From contig JAUCBJ010006729.1 of assembly GCA_032718475.1 (NCBI GenBank), positions 1 through 20,744 of the forward strand: 20,744 nt of DNA, written 5' to 3'. The notes beneath the pieces were generated by a model. The model was not told where the DNA came from and made no database searches. It saw only the letters and a list, made by a program, of their open reading frames with translations. Within the stretch, counting starts at the first letter, position 1. Each line of letters begins with the position of its first letter. Shown in pieces: positions 8,810-17,681 of this stretch. The translations under genes were made by a program, and so were the position numbers. Source of the DNA: Nemertoderma westbladi. Lineage: Eukaryota > Xenacoelomorpha > Nemertodermatida > Nemertodermatidae.

Positions 8810-9081
8810 TTACGAATTAATATTTGCAATTAGTTTTACTGCAGAAAAATAACCAATATATATGCCGAGAGCAAAAAATATGAAAATAAGTATAATATTA
8901 GTAAAACGAGATAGTAGGTTTAGGGTGTTCCAATGCAGGAGAAGATGGAATATGCATGGAAAAATGAATGGAAGTAGTGTGCCAGTGAAACTGCTTGTCA
9001 GTGCGACCAAGGGAACCAGATAGGGAACGCAAATAGCCACTGTTATAGTGAATATATAAACCACCAATCTCATCGCCATAT
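8810..9081 (-). CDS. Terminal exon of an amino acid transporter-like (Aa_trans, SLC36/SLC32-type) gene
   Basis: The exon starts right after a strong acceptor: T-rich tract then TTTGTTTGTAG, with AG at 9083-9082. It begins with two bases of a split codon (phase 1), encodes 89 residues and ends at a TAA at 8810-8812. The protein has a hydrophobic segment with VAICVPYL, a polar turn SSFTG, then LLPFIFPCIFHLLLHW, and a last membrane helix (IILIFIFFALGIYIGYF). Amino acid/auxin permease proteins have this order near their C-terminus: a Pro-containing helix, a small S-x-x-G turn, a (F/I)xxPxxFHL helix, a short loop and a final helix. They move amino acids with protons across plasma, lysosomal or synaptic-vesicle membranes. 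The substrate cannot be told from one exon. Upstream exons should lie at higher coordinates; I could not find them, and LINE debris sits in that intron. An isolated exon relic is possible. Confidence 0.58.
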
Positions 9082-9229
9082 CTACAAACAAATATAAAAT
9101 ATTTATTAAATCTACATTTATTTAATGCAGTACTATACACTCACTTTAATTTACTCATCTCATATTGTGACTGGGAAATGACAGTTAACTTACAGTATAT
9201 TCTAAAGTCCTCAGGAAATTTCTGATCGT

Positions 9230-9801
9230 ATGAGCATAAGCTCAAAGGATGGTATGCTTGAGCATATGGACGACTTCTGTTACCTGGGATCATGGATCCG
9301 GGAGTCAGGTGAGGACCTTCGAATACGTAAGAGAAAGGCATGGCCCCCCTTGAATGGGCTTTCCAGGATTTGGAAATCGGAAAATTAGGGTCCGATTATT
9401 TAGAGCGGCATTAGTTCCAGTACTCCTCTATGGGAGACCACGCTGGACTCTAACTGCCGAGGACACCAAATCTATGGATGGCACAATCACAATAATGCTA
9501 CGTCGGGTTCACTTTTTCAAGTACAGTACAATGCACACATCGCCAACCAGACACTACTGTATATAACATTGAAGGTGTCTCATTGGTTGCCCCAAGCTTG
9601 ACAATTGAACAAAGTTGCCTCCGCTTTCCAGGACATTGTTTTCGCCTTGATGACCAGCCTGCGCACAATCTAGTGTTTAGGCATCCCCATATTGATTGAG
9701 AGAATAAGCATGGTGGACAGCCCATAACTTTCTTGAGACGCCTCTTAAAGGACACTGTCCTTGAAGATGCGGATGATCTCGATATTGATAAGCCGGCGTA
9801 G
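9230..9801 (+). pseudogene. LINE reverse transcriptase C-terminal remnant with frameshift and stops
   Basis: Three adjoining plus-strand pieces follow the C-terminal order of one LINE polyprotein group. At 9230-9387 the frame has DFCYLGSWI and RIRKRKAWPPLNGLSRIWKS. A frame change near 9380 leads to VRLFRAALVPVLLYG and WTLTAEDTKSMDGTITIMLR (to about 9515). After another break, about 9600-9801 has LRFPGHCFRLDDQPA and GGQPITFLRRLLKDT, with an internal TGA and a final TAG at 9799-9801. These match the familiar DFKYLGSWI, LLYGxETWTLT, SLDGxYTRMLR and GGQPxTFxxxLxxDT landmarks. The catalytic palm is missing, as in most 5'-truncated insertions. It lies in the presumed intron upstream of the exon at 8810-9081, on the opposite strand. 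Confidence 0.75.
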
Positions 9802-10335
9802 CATTCTTAATGAATGCTGCATTGGGCTTGCCAATTGTGGATTGCATGGTGGTGGTATAATATTTTTGTTAAGCCGCCATAGCATCTCAATATGCATCTT
9901 CAATGCTGCAAGCCGATTATAGATACTGTAGATAGTGACTTGGTACAAACCCGAGTATTTTAGTTTTTTTAACATTTTGCAATTAAACATTTACCTTTGG
10001 TTTACTAGGGAAACCTTCTCCTTTCCCCAAATGCATGTAGGCCTATTGTTTAAATATTTGAGTCCAAATTGACCTAATCTCAAGAGTAATAGTTAACACA
10101 CCACAATCAATATGTATACTGTAATTAGACCATAGTTGTCTGTTACATATTGTTTATTTTTATTTACTTACAATATACTGTCTGACTGTATAACAATAAA
10201 TGTAGTGAAAAAAAAACAATATGTAATTATGATGTAGTAGTTAGTTATTTTAGATTTAGCATTAGATTAATTGCGGTTTCAGTCTGTCAGTTGAGTCTAC
10301 TAGTTATTTTAGTTGACTTTACCTGTATGGAATTC
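9802..10335. other. Non-coding spacer, A+T-rich, no gene seen
   Basis: Only short chance frames occur. One TAGGCCTA palindrome lies at about 10038. It may be intron of the transporter gene, but no exon signature was recognised. Confidence 0.5.
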
Positions 10336-10575
10336 ATCCAAAAAGTGCGCCGGATAGTGCGCCGACCAATTTTTATGCGCGCCGCGCGCCGATGCCATTT
10401 CGAAGAAAAACCCCGCGCCAACTAAATTTTTAAGCACGCCGATGCAATTTCGAAGAAACCCCGCGCCAACTAAATTGTTAAGCGCGCCACACATTGAAAC
10501 AATTTGAAGAGCGCCACGCCAATGCAAATTCAATTTTGAAGAGCGCCACGCCAATGCAAATTCAATTTTGAGGGA
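10336..10575. repeat. G+C-rich tandem repeat cluster (GCGCC-rich units)
   Basis: Two adjacent units of about 50 bp carry ATTTCGAAGAAA, CCCCGCGCCAACTAAATT and TTAAGC. They are followed by two units of about 33 bp reading GCGCCACGCCAATGC then AAATTCAATTTTGA. An apparent minus-strand protein across this block is internally repetitive only because the DNA is. Related words (GCGCCACGCGCCA, AAGTGCGCCGGAT) reappear at 12600-12730. Confidence 0.75.
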
Positions 10576-10631
10576 GTGTAACCAATCTGTCAATGTCAGT
10601 CAGTACTGCTGTACCAGTCCCTGCTGCCCTA

Positions 10632-10655
10632 TTTAGTTTAGTTTAGTTTAGTTTA
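10632..10655. repeat. (TTTAG)n pentanucleotide repeat
   Basis: Four perfect TTTAG units and a partial fifth. It differs from the TTAGGG telomere repeat and is too short to suggest a telomere. Confidence 0.85.
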
Positions 10656-11117
10656 ATACGCCAAATGCAAATTAAAATTAATACATACAGCACATAAATT
10701 CTTATAAAACACAATGAACTGGCAAATCTATAAGGATTCTACGCATATGCGTATATTTCTTTTATGAAGTACTGCAGGTACGTTACATACATTATAGGTA
10801 CAAACATATAACATATTACAAACATAAATAAACAATAATCAGATAGTGGGGTTCAAAATTATACGACGTAGATTGTAAGTAAAAATCACAATGTTGATAA
10901 TTTTACATATTGCAATAAAAATAAACATAAAAAAAAAAATTTAGTTGGCACGTTATGATTAAAATGTTTCTATTAAGAACGATACAGTAAAAACTTCGAT
11001 GTATGCAATAATATAAAAAAACAAATAAAAATAATAAAAATAATAAAAAATACTGTGCACTTCATATGAAAATATTAAAAACAAAGAACCTGATATTTAA
11101 TTAAGTAAAAATTGTAA
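10656..11117. other. A+T-rich region, possible 3' untranslated tail of the LINE
   Basis: No gene. It lies directly downstream of the minus-strand LINE stop codon and includes AATAAAAATAATAAAAA-like runs around 11020-11050. The exact LINE 3' end could not be fixed. Confidence 0.45.
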
Positions 11118-12480
11118 TTACAATGATACAAAAGAAAAATTTAATTTAATATAAACGTACCGATGGAATGTAAACTGGGCAGTGGCAACTTGTCTAACTG
11201 GTATATCACTATAAATATTCATTTTGGACTTCATTGCACAATCAAGACGATTTTTAAATAAGTTTACACTAGGATTACCATGAAAATCTCGAGCATTAAC
11301 AACATTCTCATCCAACATATTCCATAAGTTTATTACACGAGACGCAAAACTGTTAGTGTGGAACAGATGTTGACCCGCGGTGTTTCGTTTGTACAATGTC
11401 AGTGATGAACCTCTTGTCGAATATGAGTGACGCTGGCTTCTGAGTTCAAAAAAGTTACTATAGTCTACGTTATCAAGTTTGTGAACAAACTTGTATGTTG
11501 ATATCATATCCGCTCTAGCTCGTCTGTAAATCAGTGTCGGTATTTTAAGTGAACGAAGACGCTCCTCATATGACAGATGCTGTAGTGAAGGTACCATACG
11601 GGTTGCGCGGTGTTGCACTTGTTCTATGTGCTCGATATCCTTTTGAAGATACGGTGACCATACAACTGTACCATATTCGAGTAGCGGACGAATTATAGAC
11701 TTATATAACTTGGTAAACATTATCGGTTCCATAAACGTGAATGTGTGTTTTACTAAGTTAAGAATACGTGTCGCACGAGCAGCAATATTAGAACAATGAG
11801 CGGAGAATGACATATTGGAACTAAAAGTAACACCGAGGTCTTTCTCTTCGCATACTGCATCCAGAACTGTGTTAGACATGTAGTATGGCGTTGATGGATT
11901 TCTACGACCAAGGTGAAGTATTTGACACTTTGAAAAATTAAACTGTAAGTGCCATTTGTTTGCCCATTCAACAAGCCGGTTTAAGTCTGCTTGCAAGAAG
12001 TTGGTGTCGTCTGTAGTAGAAATTTGTCTGTATATTTTCGTATCATCTACAAATATCTTACAACAAGATGTGATCATATCAGGAACATCGTTAACGAAGA
12101 TCAAGAATAATATTGGCGCAGTAACAGTCCCTTGAGGAACGCCACTGGTCACCATTCGAGTCCCACTTAATACTCCATTAACCCTAACAGTTTGGGTACG
12201 CCCAGTAAGAAAGTTACCTATCCAAACTAAAACGTTGCCCTTTACACCATAACTCTCTAATTTATGCAGTAGAAGGGTGTGTGAGACAGTGTCAAAGGCT
12301 CGTCTTAGATCGAGATACACAACATCAGCTCCAAGAGAATGCAGTTCATCTACAAAGTTGCAGAAGTCTTCCACTACTTCTACAGTAGTAACTGTGTAAC
12401 TGTAGAACGGTGAGCACGAGCACCGTGCTGGGCATCAGTGAAAATATTATTTCCTTCAAAAATATCTGTCTGTATACAAC
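11118..12480 (-). pseudogene. LINE (CR1/jockey-like) reverse transcriptase, 5'-truncated with one frameshift
   Basis: A single frame of about 418 codons (12374-11118) carries the RT palm and thumb. In it are LDLRRAFDTVSH with the first catalytic Asp (residue 22), SGVPQGTVTAPILFLIFVND (residues 77-96), and FVDD (108-111) with both catalytic Asp kept, although Tyr or Phe-Ala is usual before DD. KDLGVTF and a long C-terminal region with LLEYGTVVWSPY follow. The codon taken as the first is GTG, not ATG, so this is not a natural start. Upstream, at about 12480-12390, a different frame has NNIFTDAQHG and HRSTVTQLL, the usual QHGF...RSTxTQLL approach to the palm, so one frameshift near 12387 breaks the gene. 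Endonuclease and RT finger regions are missing. The core looks young, but the copy cannot make a full enzyme. Confidence 0.88.
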
Positions 12481-12599
12481 AGTAGCCTAACCACTGAACC
12501 ATACAACAGAAAAAGAAAGGTGAAAGGCGAGCGAAGCGAGCCGAAATTTTTAAACAGCTAATGCTATTTTTGCACTTCCATAATTGTTAAACCTGTAAA

Positions 12600-12730
12600 C
12601 TAACAAATCGGCGCCGGTTTTTATTTTTGGGAGAGCCACGCGCCAAAGCTGAAAGCCGGCGCGCTTTACGATTTTCGAGAGCGCCACGCGCCACATTGGC
12701 GCGCTTTTATTGCAAAGTGCGCCGGATTAA
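12600..12730. repeat. G+C-rich GCGCC repeat cluster between the LINE and the EF-hand gene
   Basis: It contains GGCGCCGG, two copies of GCCACGCGCCA and several GCGCGC words, plus AAGTGCGCCGGATTAAT at about 12715, shared in part with 10344-10356. It ends about 130 bp before the EF-hand gene's ATG, so it may lie in that gene's promoter or 5' untranslated region. Confidence 0.6.
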
Positions 12731-12858
12731 TCAGTGTATGGATTCCAGTCTGAGTTGACAGGTTGATTTTTTTTTAAAGTTTAGGCCTAGGTGTAAGGCC
12801 TAAACCTTGCATTGATTGCATTGACTTGCCTAATTATTGCATTGATCCGAATTTATTT

Positions 12859-13374
12859 ATGGCTGTATTTCTTACTGTACCGGTACCGGTACACTGCGCT
12901 CTGTTCCTGTTATCTGCCAGTTATCTAGGCACCCATGGACACGTTGACTCCAATGAGGTTCCGGTTAAAGTCGCACGGCCGGACTCGGATAATCGAGTCC
13001 GATTCCAACGGGGTCAGAATAAAGAACATCTACAACAGCACATCCGGCAGGAAGAGGAGCTGGTAGACATGGACCTGGACAACCTGACGGAAGGACACCA
13101 GTCCTTCTTTTATTTTAAAATGCACGATTACGATAACAACAAGAAACTAGACGGTATCGAATTGATTAAGGCTTTGCTTCACCACGATGACCATGGAGAC
13201 GTGGATGCTTTGACTGAGGATGAGTTGGATGAGTTCGTGAGATCCGTTCTCGCAGAGGACGATATTAACGACGATGGATATATTGATTATTTTGAGTTTC
13301 TTAAAGCCCAGAATAGGGATGGAGTTGATGTGGAACCCGTAGGGGAGGAGGTCAAACATGTCGAAAATCTGTGA
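12859..13374 (+). CDS. MCFD2-like secretory-pathway EF-hand protein, intronless frame
   Basis: The first ATG is at 12859 and gives 171 residues; the open frame extends upstream (to about 12778) but without another Met. Residues 1-24 form a signal peptide with a hydrophobic core (CALFLLSASYLG). A His/Gln/Glu-rich linker follows. EF-hand 1 is at 90-101 (DYDNNKKLDGIE: D90, D92, N94, D98, E101), preceded by YFKMH. EF-hand 2 is at 135-146 (DINDDGYIDYFE: D135, N137, D139, G140, D143, E146). YFKMHDYD and GYIDYxEF are hallmarks of MCFD2, a small calcium-binding cargo adaptor that in vertebrates pairs with the lectin LMAN1/ERGIC-53 to carry glycoproteins from ER to Golgi. Its relative CGREF1 is the alternative. 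No intron interrupts either EF-hand, and the frame is undamaged. A retrocopy or a single-coding-exon gene would both fit. The acidic tail after residue 150 ends EEVKHVENL. Confidence 0.85.
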   Translation: MAVFLTVPVPVHCALFLLSASYLGTHGHVDSNEVPVKVARPDSDNRVRFQRGQNKEHLQQHIRQEEELVDMDLDNLTEGHQSFFYFKMHDYDNNKKLDGIELIKALLHHDDHGDVDALTEDELDEFVRSVLAEDDINDDGYIDYFEFLKAQNRDGVDVEPVGEEVKHVENL

Positions 13375-13389
13375 ATTTTGGATTGAGGT

Positions 13390-13395
13390 AATAAA
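13390..13395 (+). terminator. Candidate poly(A) signal AATAAA, 15 bases after the EF-hand stop
   Basis: A canonical hexamer is very close to the stop codon. A second AATAAA at 13656-13661 would give a more usual 3' untranslated length of about 290 bases. Which one is used cannot be told. Confidence 0.35.
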
Positions 13396-14280
13396 TAGCT
13401 CAATGTCTACTGCTATATTGCTGTATTGCAATGCAGAAATGCAGGTACCAACTTGCAACTTGTTAAAAAAAACAAGTAAATAATATATTGTATTGCTGTA
13501 TTGGTCCACAGTTTTGTACTTTTCGACCCAGATATTTTTTTATGCTTATAATGTAAGTCTAAGCATGTCCAAGAAAGTCCAATCAAATTAGGTTTAAGCC
13601 TAAAAAACAAAAGTGTTATTTTTCTCGAACTTGATATATTCGAATTTTTCTACTTAATAAATTATTAACTTAATGTGTTGGTGTAGATCACGTCACTTTA
13701 CAGCTTTATAGTTAATCGAATTTTAATTGATTGTGCACATACATGTCCAACTTATTACATATATTATAACTGGTTGAGAATGTACAAATAGATGGACAAG
13801 TCGCTCTTTTTGGTACACCATAATGTTAAATTTTTATCAGAGTTACTTGCTTTACTTTTTGTCAATTCTCATATATTATTTGCTATAACTTCATTATGCA
13901 ACTGATTCGAAATTCGTTGTACTTAACTCACCGTTGGCCCAACCAGTAAATCTCATAAAACAACTCGAGACCGTACTATATTAATTTCTGTATTGGTGAA
14001 AGGTAGAATTTTAATTGATTGTATTGAATGATGATTTAACTTTCATGATGCTAACTTTAATCAGGGTGTGTGAGCTTTTATTCTAAATGTGCTCTTGTTT
14101 GCCTTATATTATTGTGCTCTTGTTCATTTCTATTTGTGCACTTGTTTGTCTTATAATTGTGCTCACCATCTTACTAAACTGCCGAAAACTATATTTTTCC
14201 GTGTCAAAATACCTTGAAAACCAACCTAGGTAAGATTTCAATTGTTTTGAAAATTAACTCAGTCCCACAAATCAAAGGTT
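13396..14280. other. 3' flank of the EF-hand gene, A+T-rich, no further gene seen
   Basis: The probable 3' untranslated region ends near 13660-13690. Beyond that, only short chance frames occur. The phrase GTGCTCTTGTTTG / GTGCACTTGTTTG with CTTATA nearby recurs two or three times at about 14088-14165, a faint degenerate repeat. Confidence 0.5.
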
Positions 14281-14655
14281 TTCATAGATTAGAGCCTAAT
14301 GTGTACCAAGTTTGGTTCCATTTCATAGACTAGAGCCTAATGTGTACCAAGTCTGGTTCCATTTCATAGACATAGACAAGGGCCTAATGTGTACCAAGTC
14401 TGGTTCCATTTCATAGACTAGAGCCTAATGTGTACCAAGTTTGGTTCCATTTCATAGACTAGAGCCTAATGTGTACCAAGTCTGGTTCCATTTCATAGAC
14501 AAGGGCCTAATGTGTACCAAGTCTGGTTCCATTTCATAGACAAGGGCCTAATGTGTACCAAGTCTGGTTCCATTTCATAGACAAGGGCCTAATGTGTACC
14601 AAGTCTGGTTCCATTTCATAGACTAGAGCCTAATGTGTACCAAGTTTGGTTCCAT
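14281..14655. repeat. 41-bp minisatellite, nine copies, two variant types
   Basis: Nine head-to-tail units begin TTCATAGA and end TTGGTTCCAT or CTGGTTCCAT. Two variants differ at ACTAGAGCC (A) and ACAAGGGCC (B), in the order A A B A A B B B A. The third unit has an extra ATAGAC. Copies are otherwise nearly identical, which points to recent expansion or homogenisation. It begins about 910 bp after the EF-hand stop codon. Confidence 0.95.
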
Positions 14656-15575
14656 TTCATCAAAGATTGACCGAATTATTATCGTTCAAACAGTTCCAAC
14701 GACCACGACATATGGTCCACTAATTGTACCGCTACGCAAAGCTTTAATGTTCACCTGTACTTTGTGGCTCGCCCCACATCCCATGTTCCATATTTTCCAT
14801 ACATCGCACGTCGTACCACTTTACTGTATATGATTACCCTTTTATGACCTGTTATGGCCCTTTTACGAATTTATTTGACATTTGAAACGTAGGTGATGAA
14901 GGTTAGAGAACACCAGCTTGCTGGCCACTCGCTTTGGCGTAGTGTTGTTTACCTTAAGGAGTTAGTGTAGTCCCTGCCTGTCCCACAGGTAACATCCACG
15001 AGAGAGAGAGGAGCCCTTGGGTTGCCTTAGCGTTTTGTGCTTCATATTTACACCATAATAATAACACAAGATGCAACAAATAAATAAATTTGAAATCGGA
15101 TTTACCAGTAACTTTACAATTATTTAAAGGTAAAGCACCAGCCGTAACACTCTGCCATGATTTGACCTCGAGTAACTGAACTCCCGAAGATAATAAATAT
15201 ATTCCCATAATATTACTTACTATTATTATGAGTATTAATCAAGTCTAAATTACTGGTAATATAAAATCAGTTTAGAATCTATCTATATCATTTTATCTAG
15301 AAATCGGCATGCTGCATTGCAGCTGCATAAAGAATGCCATGGCCGGCTTATCAACAGAATTGCGCCTCCACAACTCTCTACACCCATGAAATTTGCTAGA
15401 TTAACCGCATATCTTCAATGCAAGTGTCCTATAAAGGGGAGGCGGCTCTTTCGTCCTAGTGTCAAACTTAAGGGGGGGGGGGGGGGGGGAGTGCTAATCA
15501 GCCACCATCAATGCGGCATCATTAATACGGGATGTACATTGTCAACAAGGAAGCTGTAGCTCTAGGCTACATACT
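14656..15575. other. Non-coding spacer with an 18-G run
   Basis: No gene recognised. The poly-G run is at 15472-15489. A minus-strand frame at 14954-15208 has no family resemblance. The stretch ends at the LTR-like repeat. Confidence 0.5.
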
Positions 15576-16834
15576 TGTTCGCGCTTTCAGACCTTTGGCA
15601 GTTTAACCCACCAAATTAAGATGTCTTCTAGATATTAAATCTGCTTTTAGTCTATGACAAGTATTTGATTCACTACACTAGTCGAAACCAATCCGTGCGC
15701 GACCATTCACCCGCTGGATATTCCCGGGAGATTGGGTTCGACGGTTTAATTTTATTGCTATGTAAGCCTAATGTATTATTCGACTGACAGTATTATATAA
15801 TCTCTGACAATATTATTCACCTTCGGTAATATTAACAGTTCCTTTAGGACGTGGCGCTTTATCTATATAAACAGAGTTATGACTTAAACTACTCACAACG
15901 ATATGGCTTAATTATAATTCACATATATGGCGCATTCTTTAGGAATTGCTTCTTTAACAGACTCACTCATACACAATGCTGCACAATACTGCACACTAAT
16001 CTGCCAATCTTCACTGATTTTAGTCACATATAAAAGGAACACAGGCTGACTCATGTAGGGTCTATCAAATAACATTAGATTCACTTCAAACCACTTTAAC
16101 ATAAGTCACAATCGTTATTCTGTAACCCTTCTCTCTTACCTTCGGTACACCAAGAACACTGGGTTTCGGGGTTATTTATCGTTATTCCAAATATAATAAT
16201 TCGTCAACCATATTATGAAGAACTGACGGTAAATAGCAGTATAAAACAACAATGAAAACACTGATTGTTATGAGTTTGCAATGTTTCAGCAGTCAGTATG
16301 TATGATCAGTTAGTAGTGATTCCATGAGTCAGGTAGTCGTTTGGGCCGCAGGTCAGTTAAAGGATATATGCCCTTTATAATTAAACCTACTAGTGTAAAA
16401 CTAAAAACAGTAAAGCACAAAATACTTCCAAGCCGTTCTTTCTTAGGCTCAGGACTGAATGTAAACACTGCACATAGGCATTGCGTCATTTCTCGGAAAT
16501 TTTCTGTACAAGGAGCCACAAAAACGCTCTAATTGGCTGACTGAACTGAGAGACACCGTAGAACAAAGGAAATCAACACGTATGAATGTCAGCTGTTAAC
16601 CGTAGTCATAGTAACTACTGTTCAAGAGTAGCTATCACCCTTTTGCGTCACGAATTGCCATAGAATCATAAAATATGCCTTTCACAGTACACACACGGAG
16701 GAAATAGGTCTTAGATCCTCTAAAAACACCGATACAGCAATAATACGGTCTCTTACACTTATTAAATCAACTACAGAGTATTTTAGTGTAAAAGATAATA
16801 AAAATAACGGGGCAATTCAGCAAAGGCTTTTACA
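15576..16834 (-). mobile_element. LTR-like 1.26-kb repeat, copy 2 (probable 3' LTR)
   Basis: Direct repeat of 6338-7594, with TGTTC at one end and TTTTACA at the other. Read on the minus strand, it is immediately preceded by TCTGGGAGCGG (16835-16845), which resembles a polypurine tract, and a minus-strand coding remnant stops about 70 bp further upstream. That arrangement fits a 3' LTR of a minus-strand element extending rightwards. Flanks ATACT and CCGCT show no target-site duplication. Between the copies the divergence is mostly point changes in the first 650 bp and heavier later. TATAAAAGG is kept at 16029-16037. Confidence 0.65.
16029..16037 (+). promoter_or_regulatory. TATA-box-like TATAAAAGG, second LTR-like copy
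   Basis: Same position within the repeat as 6791-6799 and identical over CACATATAAAAGGAACAC. Plus-strand direction. Confidence 0.4.
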
Positions 16835-16845
16835 CCGCTCCCAGA
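16835..16845 (-). other. Polypurine-tract-like sequence
   Basis: On the minus strand TCTGGGAGCGG abuts the TGT end of the LTR-like copy. It is only partly purine, so the call is weak, but it is the only one of the four possible LTR flanks with such a sequence. Confidence 0.35.
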
Positions 16846-16913
16846 AAATGGGATTTTCAGTCTATAAAATATAAAAAATCACAGTTTCTAAAACATAAAG
16901 ATACTCTAAACAG

Positions 16914-17681
16914 TTAGTCTTTCTTACGCAGACGGCGTTTACGCAGTTTTTTGAGGCTAGCAAGAGTCTTTTTCTCTTTGGGGGGAGCCACTTTACTAGG
17001 AGGGCCATAACTCCTGGGTGAAGGGTGCAATATGATTGCATCAGAAGGTGTAGGATTGTGGTCGAGGTATCTGCCGTTTCGATATGCTTCTCCTCGAGCT
17101 GATTTTCCTCCGCTCGTAGCTGGATACGTTCATCCAAAAACTCTCGCAGAGAATAGGATCGTCCAAGTTCGATAACTTCTTAGAGATTCTGGATTTCCCA
17201 ATCGAATTGAGATAAGGCCAATTCGTTTATCGATTGGACTCACTGTTATAACTTACGTTTATCTGAACAAACGCAGGTTTCCCTTTTGATCTTTATAAAA
17301 TAGCGTTTAACTCGTTTAGTACAACGCTCTCCTTCCCCTTGATGAGGGGTTGTATCGCGTTAAACGTGGACGACCATACGGTTGGATAGTGATATTAGGT
17401 GTCCGCGTCACAATCCGGCTAGGTAAGATGGGCGGCAAGCTAGAAATCACTGTCGGAGTGTTACCGATTAATTGTTAGGGTAGCACTAGATCTTTGAACA
17501 GTGAATACAGTCCGCGAGGATCCGCGACACCACCAAGATCGCAGGTCTGAGGTCCAACTAAGGAATGAGGAGGTTTGACCGAGTATTCCGGGACTCTGAT
17601 CGTAGGTTTACTCCAGGATCGTTCGAGCCGAGTGAGCATAGGTGATACGTCAACAAGTTTCGGTTTACGTGGATGTTTATG
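16914..17681 (-). pseudogene. Decayed retroelement-type coding remnant, family not recognised
   Basis: Minus-strand coding-like sequence is spread over two frames. One frame (17681 to a TAA at 16914-16916) has a Pro/Arg-rich part (KHPRKPKLVDVSPMLTRLER), several stops in the middle, and a very basic end (LKKLRKRRLRKKD) about 70 bp before the LTR-like copy. A second frame (about 17180-16862) reads GRSYSLREFLDERIQLRAEE, which resembles the W...LxxFLxxR helix near the end of BEL/Pao Gag DUF1759 domains; just upstream is FDWEIQNL, then a stop. Six stops in the first frame are fewer than chance would give, but the evidence is thin. Position next to a 3' LTR-like sequence supports a defective element. 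Confidence 0.35.

Noticed and set aside
10309-10593. Minus-strand 94-codon frame with internal repeats (NLVGAGF)
   Set aside because: The protein repeats simply mirror the G+C-rich tandem DNA repeats.
10632-10655. (TTTAG)n considered as telomeric repeat
   Set aside because: Only four to five units and not the TTAGGG sequence expected in most animals.
14281-14655. Regular direct repeats considered as a CRISPR array
   Set aside because: Units are contiguous with no unique spacers, and the window is animal DNA; it is a minisatellite.
14954-15208. Minus-strand 84-codon frame considered as an exon
   Set aside because: No convincing acceptor or donor at its edges and no recognisable family.
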